Below are positions 24,244 through 39,251 of a DNA stretch of 64,000 bases, one piece after another. Every line of letters begins with the position of its first letter. The stretch's first letter is position 1. The stretch covers positions 62,001 to 126,000 of the forward strand of contig JAQGBZ010000128.1 in NCBI GenBank assembly GCA_034687125.1, given 5' to 3'. The stretch is from Neelides folsomi (taxonomy: Eukaryota > Arthropoda > Collembola > Neelipleona > Neelidae). The position numbers were made by a program, and so were the translations under genes. A model generated the notes under the pieces. The model had not been told where the DNA came from, did no database searches, and saw only the letters and a list, made by a program, of their open reading frames with translations.

Positions 24244-27200
24244 CTAATTTGTCAAATTATTCACAAATTATAACTTTTTAATACATAATGTATTTTATTA
24301 TTCGATATTATTTACAAATAAAACGCTAAATGAAATATTAGCAAAATAACTTTATTAGAAATATATTTTATTGTTAGTGAAATACAGGTAAATTGTTATT
24401 GATTAATAATGGTTAGGTTTTATTAAAAGACGATGGAAGTGGAAGCGGGGTATTGTCAACAGGAAGGGCGGAGAGGGAATGAAGTTGTTGTCTCTGTCAT
24501 TGATCCACTCCATTTAATTAATTCATGCCTTCGTGTCAGGTAAGAGGACGGTTGACTTTAAATGATAAAGAAGACTGATGATAAGAGAACTCGGTCGAGT
24601 GTCTTCTTCTGGTATATTCACTGGTCCGTAAACGGGTTCGCAATAACCGTACGACACGAATCGATTAACTCTGATGGAAATTGTATCGATCAACCCTTCA
24701 TGCTCATTACGAACCATTTCTATACAACTCAATTTACCAAGTTAAATTCTTCAAAGGGACAATGCATTACACATGATCCACCTTGTTTAATATTAAATGA
24801 CATTCTTCTCACTAACCAATACAAATGCCTACTCTATTCTTACAAAATATACGATAATAGCCATTTATCCACTATTACTATTTTACCGTTTTATCTTTAT
24901 TGTGAAGCCTTATCTGAATGCCAATAAATACTAAAGAAAAAGAACCAACCCTAATTTTAAGAAAAGGCTAAAAATTCACATTTGAGAAAAGTGTAAAAAT
25001 ATGGCATTGCATCAAGGATGTGCATTTATCGTACGTCAGCCAAGGCATGTATGAGAAATACAGGTATTTTATCATTTTATCTCATATTATGTATGTATAG
25101 GAAGTGTCCCATTTTGTATAAATATAGTTTTTATTATTTTTATTTTGCTTCAAATGTCTAATTACAATGAAATTGATCAATTTGCTTATTTGCATTGTAT
25201 TATTAAGGTTTGAAAAATCGTAAAGATCCTTAACTCTTATGCATTGGGAAAGTTATTATTTTAGTTTAACGATAAGTTTATAAGTTTTTGTGAGGTCAAA
25301 GCATTCCTTATTTAGTTTAAAACAATAGGAAGTGGCATAGAATCTAAGACAGAACTCCAACACTCAATTCATCAACTTGTCGTCCAAAATGAGTCGTTAA
25401 ATGCCCCAAACAAGAATTACAATGGAAGGAGAGAATTCTTATCAACTCACACTCAGTCAGACAAATGTCATCTTTTACTCAATTTGGAATCACTATGAAA
25501 GAAAAGAAAGAGACTTCAAATTGTCTGTTCTGTATGTACAGAGTGTTGATATAAGTATACTATAATCTGTACATTTAATTATATAGGATACAAGTAGGTA
25601 TTGTATGGTTGACTATTGGTTGATCTGTAGTGCAATTCCTATGTATGTATAATGAAATAATGAACATTTTCATTTCTAATACTTTTTGATCTACTGATCT
25701 TTGATTTTTAAATTATTTTTTTGACGTTTGAGCATTCGGCCGTGTAATTATTTTTATCTCTATACAACTAATAATGACTCACTAACACAATAAATTGTTA
25801 TGTAAAAAAGAAAAGCTGTATCGTTTTTGAATGACTCTTATTATAATGGAATGTCCAATTACACGGATTGTCGCATTGAGGATCAGATGGAATCTGGTTT
25901 AGTGGTTTGATTGGCTTTTAATTCATTATAATAATTGTTAACAAGTCATGAACAAGTTGTCAAGTATTTATTCTTATGCCTGTGGGCCCTACCTTTCAAC
26001 TTGCTCTAAAGGCAGATCATGTTTATTTGGTTTTCCATCCTTCATCCGCTAACTGATTCATCTTATTGTTAGATAAAGGTGTTCCGGAAGGAAATGAGAT
26101 CGCAATCAACCTTGTTGAAATTTGATTCGAAATTAAGAATTCACTTTCCCTCACTTGGTGGCTCCTTTTTTGAGGTAGGTTGGATTGAGGAGGAATGAAA
26201 GTAGAAGCAGGTGGTGGTCCGTCATCTTTTAGGGAAATGCAAATCAAATGTGGGATTGGGAATTCCAACACTTTAATGAAGATTTATCTTCCCAAGTCCT
26301 CCGTTCAAACAACTCACCAACTCCCACAGTCCTTTGGATATGCTTAAAATATTTCTTCAACTCCGTCCTTTCTTCTCGACCCGAAAAGATGGCAAAAGAG
26401 GAGACGAACCCTTTTGGTTCGTGATATCTAAATTAACTCTCCATTGACTCTCCATCACACTTTCCACACGCCATCGAATCCAAAATCCTTTGCTTAGATT
26501 CACATTCTTTCTTTCAAGCCCTCCTAATGAGAAACAAAAATTGTTCGTTGCAAAAATTCCTCGATAAATGTCTTCAAGTGTTTTCTTTATTCTCTAATAT
26601 CGCATGCAATGATGATCGACACCGCACCTTCTCATTTCCAATGCATTCAGCTAATCCAATGCTGAATGAAACTTGTGTACCTACTTATATGTACATTAAT
26701 ATATTAATATTATTGGTACCTATTGTAAGCATGAGTCACAGGATGTGACATGCTGAATCAGATTCTCACGACCCCGTTTTGTCTTGTGACTTATGAGTCA
26801 TCGAAGGAGAATTGAGCTTGGACTTCTCCTCAATACGCCAGTTGGGATCCGGACATCAAGCTCACAGCTTATGCCCAACTCAGAGATTCGATTAATAAAA
26901 GTCTAAATTGAGTGGCCACTCGCAATTAAAGTCTAATAATTCATTGATTGATTAGATATCCGTTTCAGGTGGTTAGTTAGGAGCGAATCCGGGACGCTAT
27001 AATCCCGAGGGAGCTTGGCGGGGGCCGCGGGGTTCCCCGCCTTGCTACACTATGTTGAAAATATACAATTAGAATAATATTGGTACGAGTACTCGTATTT
27101 AAGAAATATGTCGGATGCTCATATTTTATAAATATAAACTGATATAAAATGAAATAAATAGTATTAATACCTACAATAGTCTAACTTGGGATTTGAAGAA

Positions 27201-29516
27201 ATTTAACAGATATTTATATTAAATATTGTACCATCATTTCATTACATAATGTTTATGCTTCATGCTGCCATAAATCGTGATTAGAATGGTTTTGAATGTG
27301 ATACTGAAACATTGCCATAATGTATTTTTAAAAGCTCTTATGTTAATGTAAGTGTCTTTTTATTTAGAATGTTGCGCATGTTGATGAAATAATGACGAAG
27401 CATTTTGCCTATTAGTGTCATTGGGTTTGATTGGATAACATTGGAAAGATGTTTGAAAATCTGTAGCTTATTTGTAAGTGTTGACTCTTTGTTTAAAATT
27501 TTACAATTTTCTATTTGTAAGTAAACCTTTCAATTTTTACAAAAAATTTTTGAATTCTAATGCTAAGATTAATGTCAATGCCTTAACTAAGAGTATTTAA
27601 ATATGACAAATTTTTTCATTAATTTTTGTTTCTTCATAGCTCAATAGAGAAACTGGTTATGAATTATTAAAATAGATAATCGAATAGGAAGACCAAAAGT
27701 CACCAATAAATGTCTAACACACATAAATTATAATTCATTCTTTTAGAGCAATTCGGAAAACAAAGAGAAAATAACTTCATTTAATCATCTGCCCATTTTA
27801 AGGGCAAAGGACAATATATTATAACTTCTTGACTCATAGTTAACTAGTTGACTTTCAATATTAAAAAATGAAAACATTAAAAGATAAAGGGCAGGAATTT
27901 ATCACTTTAATCAAGTTCAACCCAATTGAGGGCCGTTATTCATAAACACTCCCATTCTGAGAAGGAGCAATTTATTCGTGAATCGAAAAAGGATTAAAAG
28001 GATAATTAGACAGAAATATGCGAAGGCGGATGAAACAAGAAAAGAAATGGTCATATTGAACATTATTTAAGGTAAAAGTTCGACCACCTTCCCTTTTCTC
28101 TGTTGGCTGTCAAAGCGAGAGAGTTGAGCTGATGATGAGAATTTTGTCACAAACAGTTTTGAATGTTTATTATTATTATGCCACTCAATATGACTAAAAA
28201 CCTCAATATTTTGAAATGGATATTAAACAAAGAATTGTGCCATATCAAAAATATTCTTATGATGATTCTCATCTGAATCTCTTAAAGTTGAAGAACGTGC
28301 GTGGGTTTGTTCAGCGGTTGGTGGTTAAGAGATTTTGAAAGATATGAATCTATTTGCTCTCTTCTACCTTGTACATTGCCACTCAAGGGAAATGATGGCA
28401 CTTGGCATTCTAAAGAATCATTTCTCGTCACCCAAAATACCCAACGTTGTGAAAATAACAACGTACTTAATTATTCAAACCAGAGGAGTGTGCAAGAGTA
28501 AATACTCTAAATACTATAAAGATTCAAGGATTCTTTAATGAAAAACTTTACGACCTGTAAGAAGGCAAAGGTAAGCTTTAAGACTCCTTGTAATACTCCC
28601 TACATAAAAGATACATAGCTGAATAAAAGAAAAATGTGCCAATTGCCATTTATTTTTTAATGATATTTGGTATATATGTAAAGATATAAAAATTAATGGT
28701 GGTATGTTGAAGATTGTTAGGGAAGATAATCTAGGGCTATTTGATTTTGATTAAATTATAATTTTATGAATTTGAATAAAAGTATCGTTCGTGTGAGAAA
28801 ATCACTTGGGATATCGTCAAGTCTATGAACCATAAGCCATTATAATGATTTATTATTAAAAATATTAATTCAATTAAGAATGATATTTACATAATTTTCT
28901 TCATAGAAGTGTCAAGCATTTTAAAATGGAATGAGCGGATAAAGAGAAATTACTACTAATATGAATCAAGAAGAAACGAAAGTGACAAATGGTGAGAAAC
29001 GGAGATTTCTGAAGAAGTTGGAATAAATCAAGAATGAATTAAAAAATTATCAATGCTTAAATTTTTTTTCGAAGGATAATGAGAATTCAGATTTATTTTG
29101 ATTTATTCAAATTTTAGATTTGCAACTCTTATATAAACCCTATAGTTGTAATTGTTATTTTTTTCATGAATCGAAACATATCTTATGGTTTGAGTGGCTC
29201 TTAATCTCAAAGTCTCGAAATCTCAAGTGAGAATTTACTTTTGGATATATGCAAGGACGCCAATTTAATCATTTAATAACATTTGTAACAAAATGACTGG
29301 AAACATTTAAACATTGATGATTTTACACAATTTTTTCTTTCCTCTCATTCACAAGTGTTTATATGCATTAAAGTACCTCTACATGTAAAGGTCCTCTCTC
29401 TACTAGGCAAAATAAACAATTAAATGATGTCTAATAATGTCAATAATCGGTAAATTTTTCTGTAAGGTATTTGCAAATGAATATTAATACAGATACATAC
29501 AGATATAATATGGAGA
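24244..29516. other. Gene desert, left part
   Basis: No credible coding exon. Frames at 24523-24927 overlap on opposite strands and have neither splice sites nor family resemblance. A GC-rich hairpin sits at 27017-27041. Otherwise AT-rich DNA with scattered GC-richer patches (26000-26900) that could be regulatory. Confidence 0.5.
27017..27041. repeat. GC-rich hairpin in AT-rich DNA
   Basis: GGCGGGG at 27017-27023 pairs with CCCCGCC at 27035-27041; inside it GCGGGG-TT-CCCCGC (27027-27040) is an alternative perfect stem. It ends a conspicuous GC-rich block that starts near 26970. Origin unknown; could be the end of an old SINE-like element. Confidence 0.5.
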
Positions 29517-29518
29517 TA

Positions 29519-30276
29519 CACTGGACCTCGGATAAGATCAACTTCACGGGATACACCAATTTTGGTGATCTTAACCGAGGTTGATATATGTCATATAATT
29601 ACACATGTAGGTATTTATATTATTGAAATTTAAAAAAATTTAATTCACGTATTGTGCAAATTATAGTATACGTATGTACGAATGTTGAATTTTAGTCTAA
29701 TGTCATTGGAAAATAGATTGATCTTAAAGCTTTTGATCATTTTGAGAAATATTTAAATAGATTGACCTATCCTTATCTACCTGTATATTCAATTTGTAGT
29801 ATAAAAAATGAAATTTTTGTATTTTAGGCACTGTCGGCTAGTCGGATAAAATAGAATAATATACAATTTTAATTAAAAGAAAATTAATCCATTTATCATA
29901 TTTGATAAAAAAAATAGGATAATAAAAATCATTGAACAAGACGTAATTTTACCTAAAATAGCGATTTTTCAATTTTGATAGGTATTTTACATGTATTATA
30001 ACTCTAAAATCACACCAATATATATTCTTGGATGAATAATAACTGTTTATCATTTCATTTCAACCTCTAATTTATAAAGTCGAACAAAATATTAAGGCGG
30101 TAGGAGCAAAAAGTTGATCTTATGAGTAGTTGACGTCCCACGGAAACAAAAAATTTGGTGATCTTAACCGAAGTTGACATTAACTGAGGTGACACTATAG
30201 AGCACTTTAAAGCATTACAATTCCTATACCTATGCCGGGAACATAGAAAAAAGGTGATCTTAACCGAGGTCGAGTG
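29519..30276. mobile_element. Non-autonomous pogo/Tigger-like DNA transposon (MITE)
   Basis: 758 bp flanked by TA on both sides (29517-29518 and 30277-30278). The left end reads CACTGGACCTCGGATAAGAT and the right end, reverse-complemented, CACTCGACCTCGGTTAAGAT; the match continues for about 24 bp with three differences. Internal copies of the same motif (GGTGATCTTAACCGAGGTTG at 29564-29583, and GGTGATCTTAACCGAAGTTG near 30159) act as subterminal repeats. No transposase frame remains. TA duplication and CACT ends place it in the Tc1/mariner superfamily; assignment to pogo/Tigger is from the general look of the termini. Confidence 0.85.
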
Positions 30277-30278
30277 TA

Positions 30279-33200
30279 GGTAGATTTATGCTAAATGGTT
30301 TTATAGGTACAATAATCAATTATTATTCATATAAGGGTAAAAAGACTTGTACTATTTGCACACTCGTTAAAGGGTTTTCACAACATTGTAGTTTTTTTTC
30401 GACAAATTCAATTTGCTTAGACTAAAGAAAAAAATGAACAAGAAAAATGAAAAGCAGGTAAATGTATTCAATATGTATAATATGAAATAAAATGGAAATG
30501 ATAATTAGTCAAAGGTGTAATTAGCGATTAGAAAAAGGAGCAGGAAAGAAACGAGAAGTCCACAGGTACTGCATACGGAAGGAAGAGAGTAAAAGTGGAC
30601 AGATGACCATTAAATTGTTAATGAACTTTTCGAGATTTTTGCATTGTGAGGTGAGTTGGTCCTGGGACGAGTCGTTTGATAGGCATTTTTGTGTTGTTGT
30701 GTGGGCACTCCTTCACTTCATCCATTATTCCCCATTCTTGTGAATGAAGTGGAAGGATCTTAATATCCCGTCTACGTGTCTCGCCTTCACAATTGCCACT
30801 TTCTTAATTCATTCCCAGAGATGATGCGGCCTGAATACATGGGAGACGATGGGGACTTTTAATTGAATCTCGCCGATCCCACCATCACTCATCTTGCTAC
30901 CGATCACTCCCCTCACTCCACATAGAGAGCAAACCTATAAACCGTGATTTAAATTTCTGATTCAGCCCCAATTCTCCTAACAAGGTCAATTATTATTCAG
31001 TTTCTTTACTTCCAAAACTCCCTTCCTCACACATGACCGAACTGATAGAGCAATTCTTCCAAAGAAAAAAAATGGAAATTTTTGCTCCTTATTTGGCACT
31101 TGCAGATCTTGCTTATCTTGTGCCCTCAACCCATTTGAATATTTATTTATATGATATTTGCATATAGAGTATAGAGCAAAAGTGTATCTAAGCTTTGTGT
31201 TTATGCAGTATGATCTTTCACCTACATGCGCTCCATTGAATTTCTAAAATGTAATAAATCATTAAGATTTTTTTAATTCTTGAGTAAGATCATTGTTGGC
31301 TTCTCATCTTCTTTCCCCTATCATCGCGAATCACTTCTCATTTCTCATCAACGCGGTGAACATGTTTGGGAGTAAAAAGTTGTCAAACAATTACCGGCTT
31401 TGATTCTAAAGATTTTAAAACTCTGTATTGATCTACACTTACTTGAAAGTGTGGTGTGTAAGTTAATTGTAATTGTGGTTCAAGAGGTGAAGCATTGTTG
31501 AAGAAACAAAATGGATTAAGTGCATTAAAAATTTCTAAACGATTTAAGCAATTTGACCATTTTAATGAAAAATAGATTTCACCTCCCATATTATTATAGA
31601 TTAATTTTGCTTAATGTTATTCCGACATCACATGATTAATCTCGCATTAATTTGTTTCTAATTAAATGAACAATTTTCCATTTGAACGCGTGGGCTAAGA
31701 GCTTTATTTGGGGAATTATGCTGATTAAGAATTATTATTCCTTTGTTGCAGTTTTGGTTCTATAATGACCCGTATGGTCATTTTAATCCTAAAATTCAAA
31801 TCCAATTAACAATGATTATAAAAGCGTGGTGAACGGCGAACATGTAATTAAACTATTATAATCGTTAATTATGCAGTGTGGGCCTACTTAAGTAGAAAAC
31901 TGGAAAAATGAGTCGGCGAGTTTGAGGAAAATACATTTTCTTACAAATTCTTGTATTTTGTATAATCTACTTGTTTATAAGAAATTCCACACATTAATTA
32001 ATGTCGTCGTTAAGAGAAATTTCCGAAGTCCATCTGCTTTAAAGGAACTTTAAAGGAAGAGAAATTATAATTAGTGAGAAGAAGAGGAAGTGACAATTTG
32101 GTCAAGTTAAATTTTAATAATTAATTGCTCTTTAAATGCTATTATGCAGGGAGGAATCTCCAAGATTCCCTCTCATCTTTCCAAAATCACCTGCACATCT
32201 TGGATGAAAAGGGAAGTGATGGATTGTATGGTAGGTAATTGTAATTAGCGTGATTGTTAATTTTTGAATTTAGCAAACATCGTTTAGCTAAATATAAAAA
32301 AACCCAAGGAATGTTACGCGTTAGTGCAATGTATTTGGATAGAAATTGAAAGTGGCAGAATGGGAAGTTCTTGTGTGGCGAAGAGAGTTACTTAATAGAG
32401 AAAAATGGACTTTAAAAAACCGTTGTCATTCCTAAATATTAGTTGTATACCTAAAGTAATTCATCATATTATCATTCCATGTTTGTGCACACGAAGGAAA
32501 AAATCCATTAAATCTCACCTTCTTTTCTAATTACCTTTTAATCCAAATAAATCGCCCCTTTCAAATCTCATTTACTCATTTCTATTGATTCTTCAATCAG
32601 TGGAGCTATTGAAGCAAGTACAGAGAAATTGTTATAAATTAATAATATCATTATACACAATACAATGGGCTCATCAAAAACATCAAAGTATATAGTAGTT
32701 ATAAATTCCTTAATTCTTTATAAATACGCTTAATAATACGAGAAATTAAAAGGCACGCTTTAATATTATTATATTCTAATGAATGGTTAAAGCTATATAC
32801 CTACATTAGGATATTTACCATAAAGATTTGAGGGGCATTTACAGATAGAATGCCTTATTTATCCCACGAGGATATTTACCTTTTTCTTCACCTTCTCATC
32901 TTCCCATGCCTAGAGGGATAAAAAAGTAAAAGTTACTAAATGCCCAATGAGAAATCCTCATTCATAATATAATCAAGTTCTCATCTCCTACACTGGAGCC
33001 AGCAAGTTATATTTATTCCTTAACTCCAAAGACAAAATTATTCAAATCCTCTACATTTAAATTAAAAGCCAATTTGGATGTCTGACAAATCATTACAAGA
33101 GGATAAAAAGCTGTAAAACTAACGAAATTGATAATAAATGACATAAGACTGATAACCTGCTATAATGCATATAGAGGAATCTTACAGTCATTTATTATCG

Positions 33201-36200
33201 CATTCAAATTAAGCCGCATACAAATGATTAAAAGAGAAGATTTATCGAATGTAACATTTCTTTTTCATCTCTTTGTAACATGGAACTTATATGCAAAAAC
33301 AAAAGGAGTTTTTAATAATCCGTTCACAGAGAGAGAGCCTTAGCTTTATTTTTATAATAAATATAAATTAATGCGTTAAATGTTGCTAAATAGTTAGAGA
33401 TCGAGGATTTGTAGTATAGGTATACTGCACAATAGTTTTGCTCTTAATTTGTGGGATTGAAATTATTTGTAGAAATTCGCCCACGCGCTATAGATTAATA
33501 AGAAGTGCAATTTGAAGGCAAAGATGAAAAGCATGCAAAGATGTCCATTTCACAGAAAAGACTTCATCATCAACATGACTCTGATTTTAATTCTTGTCAT
33601 TCAAAGCTAATGAAATATAAAATTGGACTTGACAAACACAAAACATCCCACGCCAACTTGGGTCTTATGCAAATTCTAAATTCATGTTACTAATTATTTA
33701 TTAAACATTATATGAAAGTATTGAATAGATAGCATTAAGCAATTTCGTATCGCGTAACTTCAAAGAACGGATTTATAAAAAAACACATTTGTAAGACATT
33801 CATGAATAGATGCAACTTGTTATTTTTTAGCCATTAATAAATATTAAATATATTGGTTAAGGCAACATTCACCAAACGATAGTCAATTACACACATTTAA
33901 TGATTTCTCATATAAAAAACTCACTTTTTTCAAATTCTCATTATAAAAACATGTAGGAATAATAAGTTGGTTCATTGAGGACTAATATTTAACGGTATGT
34001 GTATTTAGTATTAACAATATAAATTGAGTTATTATTTATACATGCATGCCTATCAATATTGTACTTTGGATCAAATTGGCAGAGGATTGGTTAGTAATTA
34101 GAATAAATTGCATGTTTGATCATCAAACTTTGTCGTGAGGCAAAATTGTAAAAGGCGTAGAAAATCACATATGAAAAATGAGAGTGAATGGAGATGAGCG
34201 ATTGATGTGTGTTTGTTGTGTGGTGGGTGAGTGAGGTGTATTGAATGATTCACTTGTTCAGCTAATCTCATTATGCAGAGATTTGGTGAGATTCAAGCCG
34301 GAAAGTGTGAGAGGGAAAAGAAATTGTTCTTATAGGTATAAAATACAAAAGCTTATATAAAACTACAAAGCTATTCTCATATAAGGACCTCTATTACTTT
34401 GCTTTGTATAGACACATAGCCTTCTAACCTTTCAAATGTGTTTATAATTCCTTTGATGCTTCCTTGCAGAGTCACAGACAGGCACTTGTTACTTTATTCT
34501 TTTTAAACTGGAATTGAGAATATTAAAACTCACGAAGCCTTGTTTGTTCAAAAGGTCTTTGATGAGTTCAATAAGATTTCACACATTTCATTAAGCTGAT
34601 AGGTAAATATTACTAGTGCATCTTACAGTCAATATTATTAATTCAACGTTCATTCAAACTATGTTATAAAGATACAAAGTAATAGCTTCACAGAGACATA
34701 TCATTTCTACCTATAATAAAGAGAATTTAATTAACTGACTCGACTCCTTAAATTCCTATCATATTACATGTATAATCTTGTAACTTTCTCAGCTTGTCTT
34801 CGTGGATCTGAGGAGTATCTCATATGATCTGTGTATCATTTGAAGTCATATTACATCAATTTCCCTTCATTTGATCTCTCATCTCTTCCCCACCCTCGTC
34901 TGAGGGAAAAGATCACTTTTGATTCATTTTTTGTCTCTTTCATCCCTAATGGCTCTTTATGATAAGATGGAGGAGATTAAGGTGTAAATTGAGTCGAATC
35001 GACAAGTCAGCTCAGGTCAAAAGGATAAATTACTACAATTCTATTCACTCATCTTTCATTCTCCATTCCTCTATTTGGTTGCATTATGGTAAGATTTCCA
35101 AATTGCAATTTATGAGAAACTCGAACGGTTTTTTTGCTTGAGGATCCGAGGAGTGGAGGAAGTTTATTGGTTGTTTCAACGAGCTACAAATTGAGACAAG
35201 TATGAAATCGTGGTTATTTTCATTTCCCTTCTCCATTCTTACCTTTTTCGTCTTCTTCCGCTCTCATGTTTTGCTTCAATGGTGAGAGATCTTATGGAAT
35301 TGAAACGAGACGTTCCTTGTTTATCTAATTTGGACTCATTTTTTAATTTTATATTGCTATTAGTATAACAGAGAGTATATACTCAAATAAGGGATATTAT
35401 AAGCATTTTTAACAAAATTAACAATAAATATAACTTATCAAATCAATCCAAAATGAATAATATTTAGACAATAAATTCAAATACAAAATTGGTTAAGAGA
35501 AAAGGTATTTTACGTTCACTTGTCAGAATTTAGTCAAAAATATTAAATAACTCAAAATTAGGGTGAATAAAAACAAATTATTTTATTTTAATTTAGCAAA
35601 TAAGGATCATGCCCCAATACACAATTAATCAAGGATGACGCCTGACCCAGAATTAAAACCAGAGAAATCATGTTTTATATTGTACAATTAAATGGAGCAA
35701 TTGAAATTAAATAAATTTGATGGGAGGATGTAGAGGCCGTTAAAGATGTTGCTCCTTCACGGATCCCTCTCGAGAATAAGTGTAGTGAGGAGAGAAGAAG
35801 TCTCATAATTATCTGTTTAATGCCTTAGATTAGCATACATTATCCTTCCGCCATTTGATATGAGGATCTTTTGAGTCTCGGTGGGTGTATTTGGTCATTC
35901 TCTTCGGCTAAGCCCTCATCTCTCACTTCTCTTCTCCACCTCATGAGGAGTCGTCGGTGAAAGTGATCTTCAAATTTATGAGTGACCCTTCCCATACATA
36001 CTTCCGAGCCTCTATTTCTCACGGAATCACTCAAAACCACCTAAGGATTCATTCACACTCAAAAAGAAACGTTTAATACTTTTTAATGCACTGACTGAGA
36101 TTGTAGTATTTATGAATAAACATTAATGTCGTTAGCATTTTATGTCTTCAAATCATCATGTTGCATACAAATTATTCCATCAAATTACATATTTTTCACA

Positions 36201-39171
36201 AGTATCATCACTATTTGATTCTTGTCTTGAGAAGGATTTGAAATTGGACATAAAGCATGATGTTCAATCTTAAAAAAATTGAAGATGCATAACACATCAC
36301 ACAGTTCTTCAAACACGTACATTTCTACACATTGGACACATAATGCATAGCATTATCTAGTATGTAGATTTTTCATTATATTTTTATAATTGGTATATTT
36401 AAGACATTAGTCTTATTAAAGTTTATTCATAACTGTTTTTTGTTATAAAAATGTCAAAACATTCGTACATGCATCTTTTAAAACATTGCAAAATACTAAA
36501 TGTTATTTATTTGAGTTTAAAATTTATAATGGATTATCTTTGTTAAATGACTCAATATTAAAATTCCAAAGATCGTTATGTAAAACGAATGTCTGAATTA
36601 ATTTTTATGCAAACGTGTATTTTGGAATAATGCAATATTTGGATTTATGAAATAGAGTTCAAAGGAAAACGGGGCAAGTGGTTTAAAAAAAAGAAATCAA
36701 CCAATAATGTCCAAAGGGATTGGAATAATATTTGATGAATGAATATTAGGAAAAGACCACATATGGACATCCCCGGCGGTACAACAATCCATCAATAAGG
36801 GTTTGTGCTAGTGAGAGTCGCCCAATGCATCAAGCCTATTATGCATAAAGGCAGAGTCTGGTTGAGGTTCATCTAATGGCATATGATAAAAAGAAGAAGT
36901 CCCACGAACTCACGTTCATCCTTTAGCTGACCATTAAAAAGGACTTTAACAGATCCTTGATCGAGATACGCCGCCCGTCTGTGGAGAAGTTGACCATAAA
37001 TCTTTGTTCTTCAATACCTTTCAACTCTCGGCGTATTCTTCTTTATGTCGACCACCATCAAACTAAGAAAACTAAAAGGAATCCCGGCGATGCAATTACT
37101 CATAATTATTTTCACTATTATGCATGAATGAAATGAAGAGGATTTCATAAGATATTTGTGTTGAGAGAAAATGAGAAAATATTATACGCATCCATCTTTC
37201 GTGCTCATTTATGAATTCCAATAATTCGAGTTTCTCTTATAACAATGAATCAACCATTAAAAGATTCTAGTACATAAATATAAAAAGTAAAAATTGTATA
37301 AAGAACAATTCCATAATTTAAAGCATAATTATATATAGATTGGTAAAAAAGTTAGTTATTATTAGTTTATAAATAGGAAATGAAAAGGAATTAATGAAAT
37401 GAAAAGTATTTAAATGAAATGTTTGATTTCTATTTAATGAAGCTTCTGGAATTAAAAGTCAATTTGTCATAAATTCCTCTTTTGGTCAAGGCATGATTTT
37501 TCATTCATTCCATTGGTTCATCTTCTCTAATAGATAAAGGGTGCTTCACATCAAATAAAAATATATTACTCAACTTGTAATCACCGGGCTTTTATGTTTC
37601 ACTTTTGAGATGCAAAGCGACCCTTTGACACAGAAGCCCATTTTCGTCTCCCATAAAACTTTCATGTTGCTCAACACCTTTTCAACGTCAATGCAATGAT
37701 TAATTTTAAATTAAGCCAGAGATGAGCATGAATAAAGGTCGGATTTAGAAATTTGGTCTTTGTGTCCATAGTCCATCACTTTCAATTGAATGCTTTAGAC
37801 CTATTTAGGAATCTCATTTACAGATATTGACGACTTGCAGATTGATGCACTGAAGATGATATTTACAAATTCCAACTCTGCCAAAATCCCTTTATTTGTT
37901 TCAGCCCTTGGTTTCATCACCAAGTCCAATTGGAATGTTCTCCAATGCTCATATTTAGCATCAGTCTTATGCAATTCAATTAAATGAGTCTTGAATCTCA
38001 AAATTTAATTAGCGGTTTAAAAAGAAAATACAAAATGAAGACATTACTTTCTTTCATCTCCTTGTTTTACGACCTCAAGTAACGAATGAATAATTTCATG
38101 GTTCACAGGTTCATCTACTTATATTATATACATTTTTGTATACTTGAACGTTTCTTTCAACTTCACAGTTCCTTAAACAAATTAAAAGTAATAGCATAGG
38201 CAATTAGAATTTTCCAATGATGGTTTACATTAAAAGTATCATAAAGAGAATCCATTTCATTAAAAAAAATCCCATTTGTACTTTCAAAAATTGGAGGTTC
38301 CTCCAAATCAGCTTTAATTACTTATCATATTTGTTTATGTGCTTAAATTCATTACAGACAATTATTTGGTTTATAAAGGAGGAGAATCTGTAAAGTATGC
38401 ATAATTGATAGTTTCTCTCCCCACGAATTTGTTCAAAGGTGAAATGAATGAAATGATGATATAAAAAATGAATGACGATGTGACTCTGTCAAACAGCAGA
38501 GACGTAAATTTTGCAGAAAAGACAAAGAAATAATTGTTATGAGGAAAGGAGTAATAATTGGAAATCTTGTTAGTTCGCTAATATGCAAATTCGCCACTCC
38601 TGCATGGAATGCAGAGTAAAATTCCCTTTCTGCTCTCAGTCACCAGAGTGGAGAAACGGCATGAATGAAACACATTCCATTACGACAATATATGAATATT
38701 CCACAGCGGGGAGAAAAGGAGGGATCTTCAAGACTCATGATGAAAAGTGAATAAGGATGGCCAGGTAGGTGGATGGGAGATACACGTAAAATTCTAAAGG
38801 CGGGTTTGGGTGAAGACGTTTCCCCTTTCCACCTTTTTTTGCGCCAGTTCAGTTTCCCTTTCCTTGTACACATTGGCGAAGGAACGGAGGTTGTAGTAGA
38901 ACTTCTACCGTTCTTGGGCTATTTCCCTCTCCCACCTGCTACAATCAAAGCGCATGGGATTCAATCCACACTAACACAGATCATTATTACAAATTGTTAC
39001 ATTCTCCAAAAGGATCTTTAAGAATCAGTCCATCTTGGCCCGCCAACGAACCAATATCTTTTTTTCCTCCTCCTGAACTATATTAAACTCATAATTGATC
39101 TAATAAACAAAGATCATAAATTATTTTTGTGTGAAGTTGAGTTGACTTTTAAAATTATTTTATTATGATTT
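30279..39171. other. Gene desert, right part, upstream of the cuticle gene
   Basis: Almost 9 kb with no supported exon. Several GC-richer, less repetitive patches (30540-30960, 34800-35300, 35690-36050, 36770-37120, 38560-39040) stand out from the AT-rich background and are candidates for distal cis-regulatory elements of the cuticle gene. No tRNA or other RNA gene recognised. Confidence 0.45.
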
Positions 39172-39209
39172 TATATAAATTTCGGTGATTATTTTTTAAT
39201 TACGGACCA
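39172..39209 (+). promoter_or_regulatory. Core promoter of the CPAP1-like gene: TATA box and initiator
   Basis: TATATAAAT at 39172-39180 followed, about 35 bp on, by an initiator-like CCAGTC around 39208-39213. The ATG is at 39252, leaving a leader of about 43 nt. Tissue-specific cuticle genes commonly use TATA promoters. Confidence 0.65.
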
Positions 39210-39251
39210 GTCCTGCTACAATTAATAGAGTAGTGGGCAAGCAGAGCGAAG

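Noticed and set aside
24523-24927. Opposed open frames of 69 and 121 codons
   Set aside because: They overlap antisense, have no acceptor/donor pairing, signal peptide or family resemblance; the desert around them has no companion exon.
38640-39021. Two antiparallel open frames just upstream of the cuticle promoter
   Set aside because: Each is the other's shadow in a GC-richer patch; better read as promoter-proximal regulatory DNA.
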